Of a stretch of 35,339 nt of DNA, positions 30,701-33,700 are shown in pieces. The notes beneath the pieces were generated by a model that saw only the letters and a program-made list of their open reading frames with translations, was not told where the DNA came from and ran no database searches. Position 1 is the first letter of the stretch; every line of letters begins with the position of its first letter. The translations under genes and the position numbers were made by a program. The stretch lies in assembly GCA_001799255.1 (NCBI GenBank), contig MGTC01000046.1:1-35339 (forward strand), given 5' to 3'. The stretch is from Deltaproteobacteria bacterium RIFOXYD12_FULL_55_16. Its GTDB lineage: Bacteria; Desulfobacterota; Desulfobulbia; Desulfobulbales; Desulfurivibrionaceae.

Positions 30701-33700
30701 AGCGCGACGACGAGTGCAGCTGGTGCTATTATTATTACTGAGACCGACGGCATCATCCTGACCAACGTGGTTAGCAACGACGGTTTGATTAATGTTACGG
30801 CTGGTGGCGCGGTAACGGCTACCAACGTAGTCTCCACAAACAATTTGGATGCCAACGACATCACTATTCAGGGCACCAGTATAGCGGTGGGCAATATCAA
30901 CTCCGGCGCGGCTGGCGATGTAACGTTGACCGCCACTACGGGTGCGATTACCGACAATAATGTTGCGGTGCTGAACATCACTGCTGATAACCTGATCCTC
31001 GGGGCCGTGACGGGCATCTCCACGGCTGAACCTCTGGAACTGGTGGTCAACAGTCTGACGGGCACGACGACGGGTGGGGCGATTAACCTGTCCAACACGC
31101 CGACAGGGACAGTAACCATCAATGGCTTGACGACCGGCAACGCCTCCAATATCACTTACGCGCAAACTGGTCAGCACCTGACCATCGCCGAGGCGATCAG
31201 CTCCGCTGGTGGCGACATCCTGATCGATCCTCCGGTTGACATTGCGATCAACGCTAATGTAACGACCACGGGTATCGGTACAATTATTATCCAGGGCAGC
31301 GGGGCGATCTCTACGGCAAATGGGGTGATCGTGAGCACCGATGCTGGCCTGCTGACTATCGAAGGTTCCGCTGCCGGAAACGAGGCGGCCAGCCTGACGA
31401 TGGCGGATAACTCCAGCATCTTGTCGACGACAGGCACAATTACCCTGCGCGCTAACGCCATGACCCTTGATAACGTCGGCACCGGCGGCAATGTGCTGCT
31501 TGATTCCGACACGGGGGTTGGGGCGGTTATCACGCAATTGGCGGGTTTTCCGGGCAAGGTCGTCGCTAACAACCTGACGATCCAGCAGGACGATACGAAC
31601 CTGGTGACCATTGCTACTGCAGTGACCAGTCTAAATGTGGTTGGTGGCAATACGGTAACGGTGGTTGAAGACAACGACATCGTGGTGAACAGCGTAGTAA
31701 CGGCAGCAGCCGGCACCTTTAACCTGACGGCAACGGCAGGCGCAATCACCAATGACGATGCAGGCGCGACCCCGGATATCGTGACGGGCATCGCTAACTT
31801 GAATGCAGTTGGTGGTATCGATGTGGATACCACGGTAACCAGCTTGACGGCAGCAACTACAGGTGTTGGCGGCAACATCCAGATTGATGAAACCAACGCC
31901 ATCACGCTGACCAGCGTGACCACGACAGACGGCGCGATTACGGTGAATGCCGGCGGCACGATGACGGCAGCGATTGTTACTGCCGGTGGCGCTGGACGGA
32001 ATGTGAGCTTGACTACCACGGTTGGCGACGTAAATGTGGGCGCGGTGACGGCAGCGGGCGATACCGCGACTATTATGGCGGCTGGCGCGATCCAGGGCGT
32101 GACGGATGACAACACGGCGGATGTGTTAGCTTCGATCATTGATCTGAATGCCGCGACCGGGATCGGTTCGACCACCACGTTGGATGTGACTGGTACGACA
32201 ATCAGCGCTGATACTACCACGGGGGCAATTGACATCGACAGCCTGGCAACGGGCGCGGTGACGGTAACCAGCCTGACTACCGGCACGGGTAGTATTACTT
32301 TTGACCAGACCGGCAGTCAGACTCTGGGCGTTACCCTGGCGACGACTACGGACGGGGCGATCGCGATCAGTAACGATGGCGGGAACCTGACGGCGAGTAC
32401 GGTGACGGCGGGTGGTGCGAATGGTATTACGCTGACTACGACCACCAGTGGCGACGTAAATGTGGGCGCGGTGACGGCAGCGGGCGATCTTGTAACGGTA
32501 ACGGCGGCTGGCGCGATCCAGTCGGTGACGCCGAATGGGGTTGCAGATATTGTGGCGGCGACCATTGACCTGAACGCGGTCACGGGTATTGGCTCTGTGG
32601 GTGGGGCTTTGGATGTGACCGGTACGACAATCAGCGCTGATACGACCAATGGCAATATTGATATTGATTCGCTGGCAACGGGCGCGGTGACGGTGACCAG
32701 CTTGACTACCGGCACGGGCGATATCAACTTTGATCAGACCGGAAGCCAAACTCTGGGCATTACCCTGGCAACGACCACTACCGGTGACATCACTATCACC
32801 AACGCAGGCGCGACCCTGACGGCGGCCACAGTAACCGCAGGCGGCGTGGACGGCGACGTGATCCTGACTACGACCGTAGCGGGTAATGTGCTGGTTGGTT
32901 CGGTTACCGGTCAGGGTGCGGGCGGTTCGGTTACGATCAATTCGTTTGGCGCGATTGAAGAGTCGGGTGGGTATGTCGGGGCTGATATTACGGCGGTGAC
33001 CATTGATCTGAACGCGGTAACCGGCATTGGCGCATCGGCAACTCTGGAAATCACTGGTACGACAATCAGCGCTGATACCACCGACGGCAACATCGACATC
33101 GACAGCCTGGCAACGGTTGCGGTAACGGTGGCCAGTCTGAGCACGGGTACCGGCAGTATAACCTTTGACCAAACCGGCGCTCAGACTCTGGAGGTGACTT
33201 CGGCTCAGACCACGCTGGGCGATATTACCATCACCAACGCAGGGGCATCCTTGCAGGCTGACTGGATTGAAGCGGGTGGTGATCCTGCTGATGGCTATGA
33301 TATCACTCTGACCACTACCGGTAGCGGCAATATCATCACCGGCATTCTTATCGCCAGTAATGACATCGTAAACATTACGGCAGCCGGGGCTATAACCGAC
33401 GACAACGGTGATGGCGTGATTAATGTCTATGCGACCACGCTGAATGCGTCTGCCGGTGGGGCCATTAACCTCGACACTAACGTGGCAGGCATTACCGCGA
33501 CAACCAGTGTGGCTGGCGCCATTACTCTGCGCGAGTTTGATGCGGTGACCTTGACTAACGTGATCGCCTTTGACGGACCGATCACGGTAACGGCAGGCGG
33601 TGCAGTGACGGCGCTGAACGTAGTTTCCACGAACGATGCCGAAGCCAACGACATCAGCATTACAGGCACAAGCATTGCGGTTGGTACGGTTAATGCGGGC

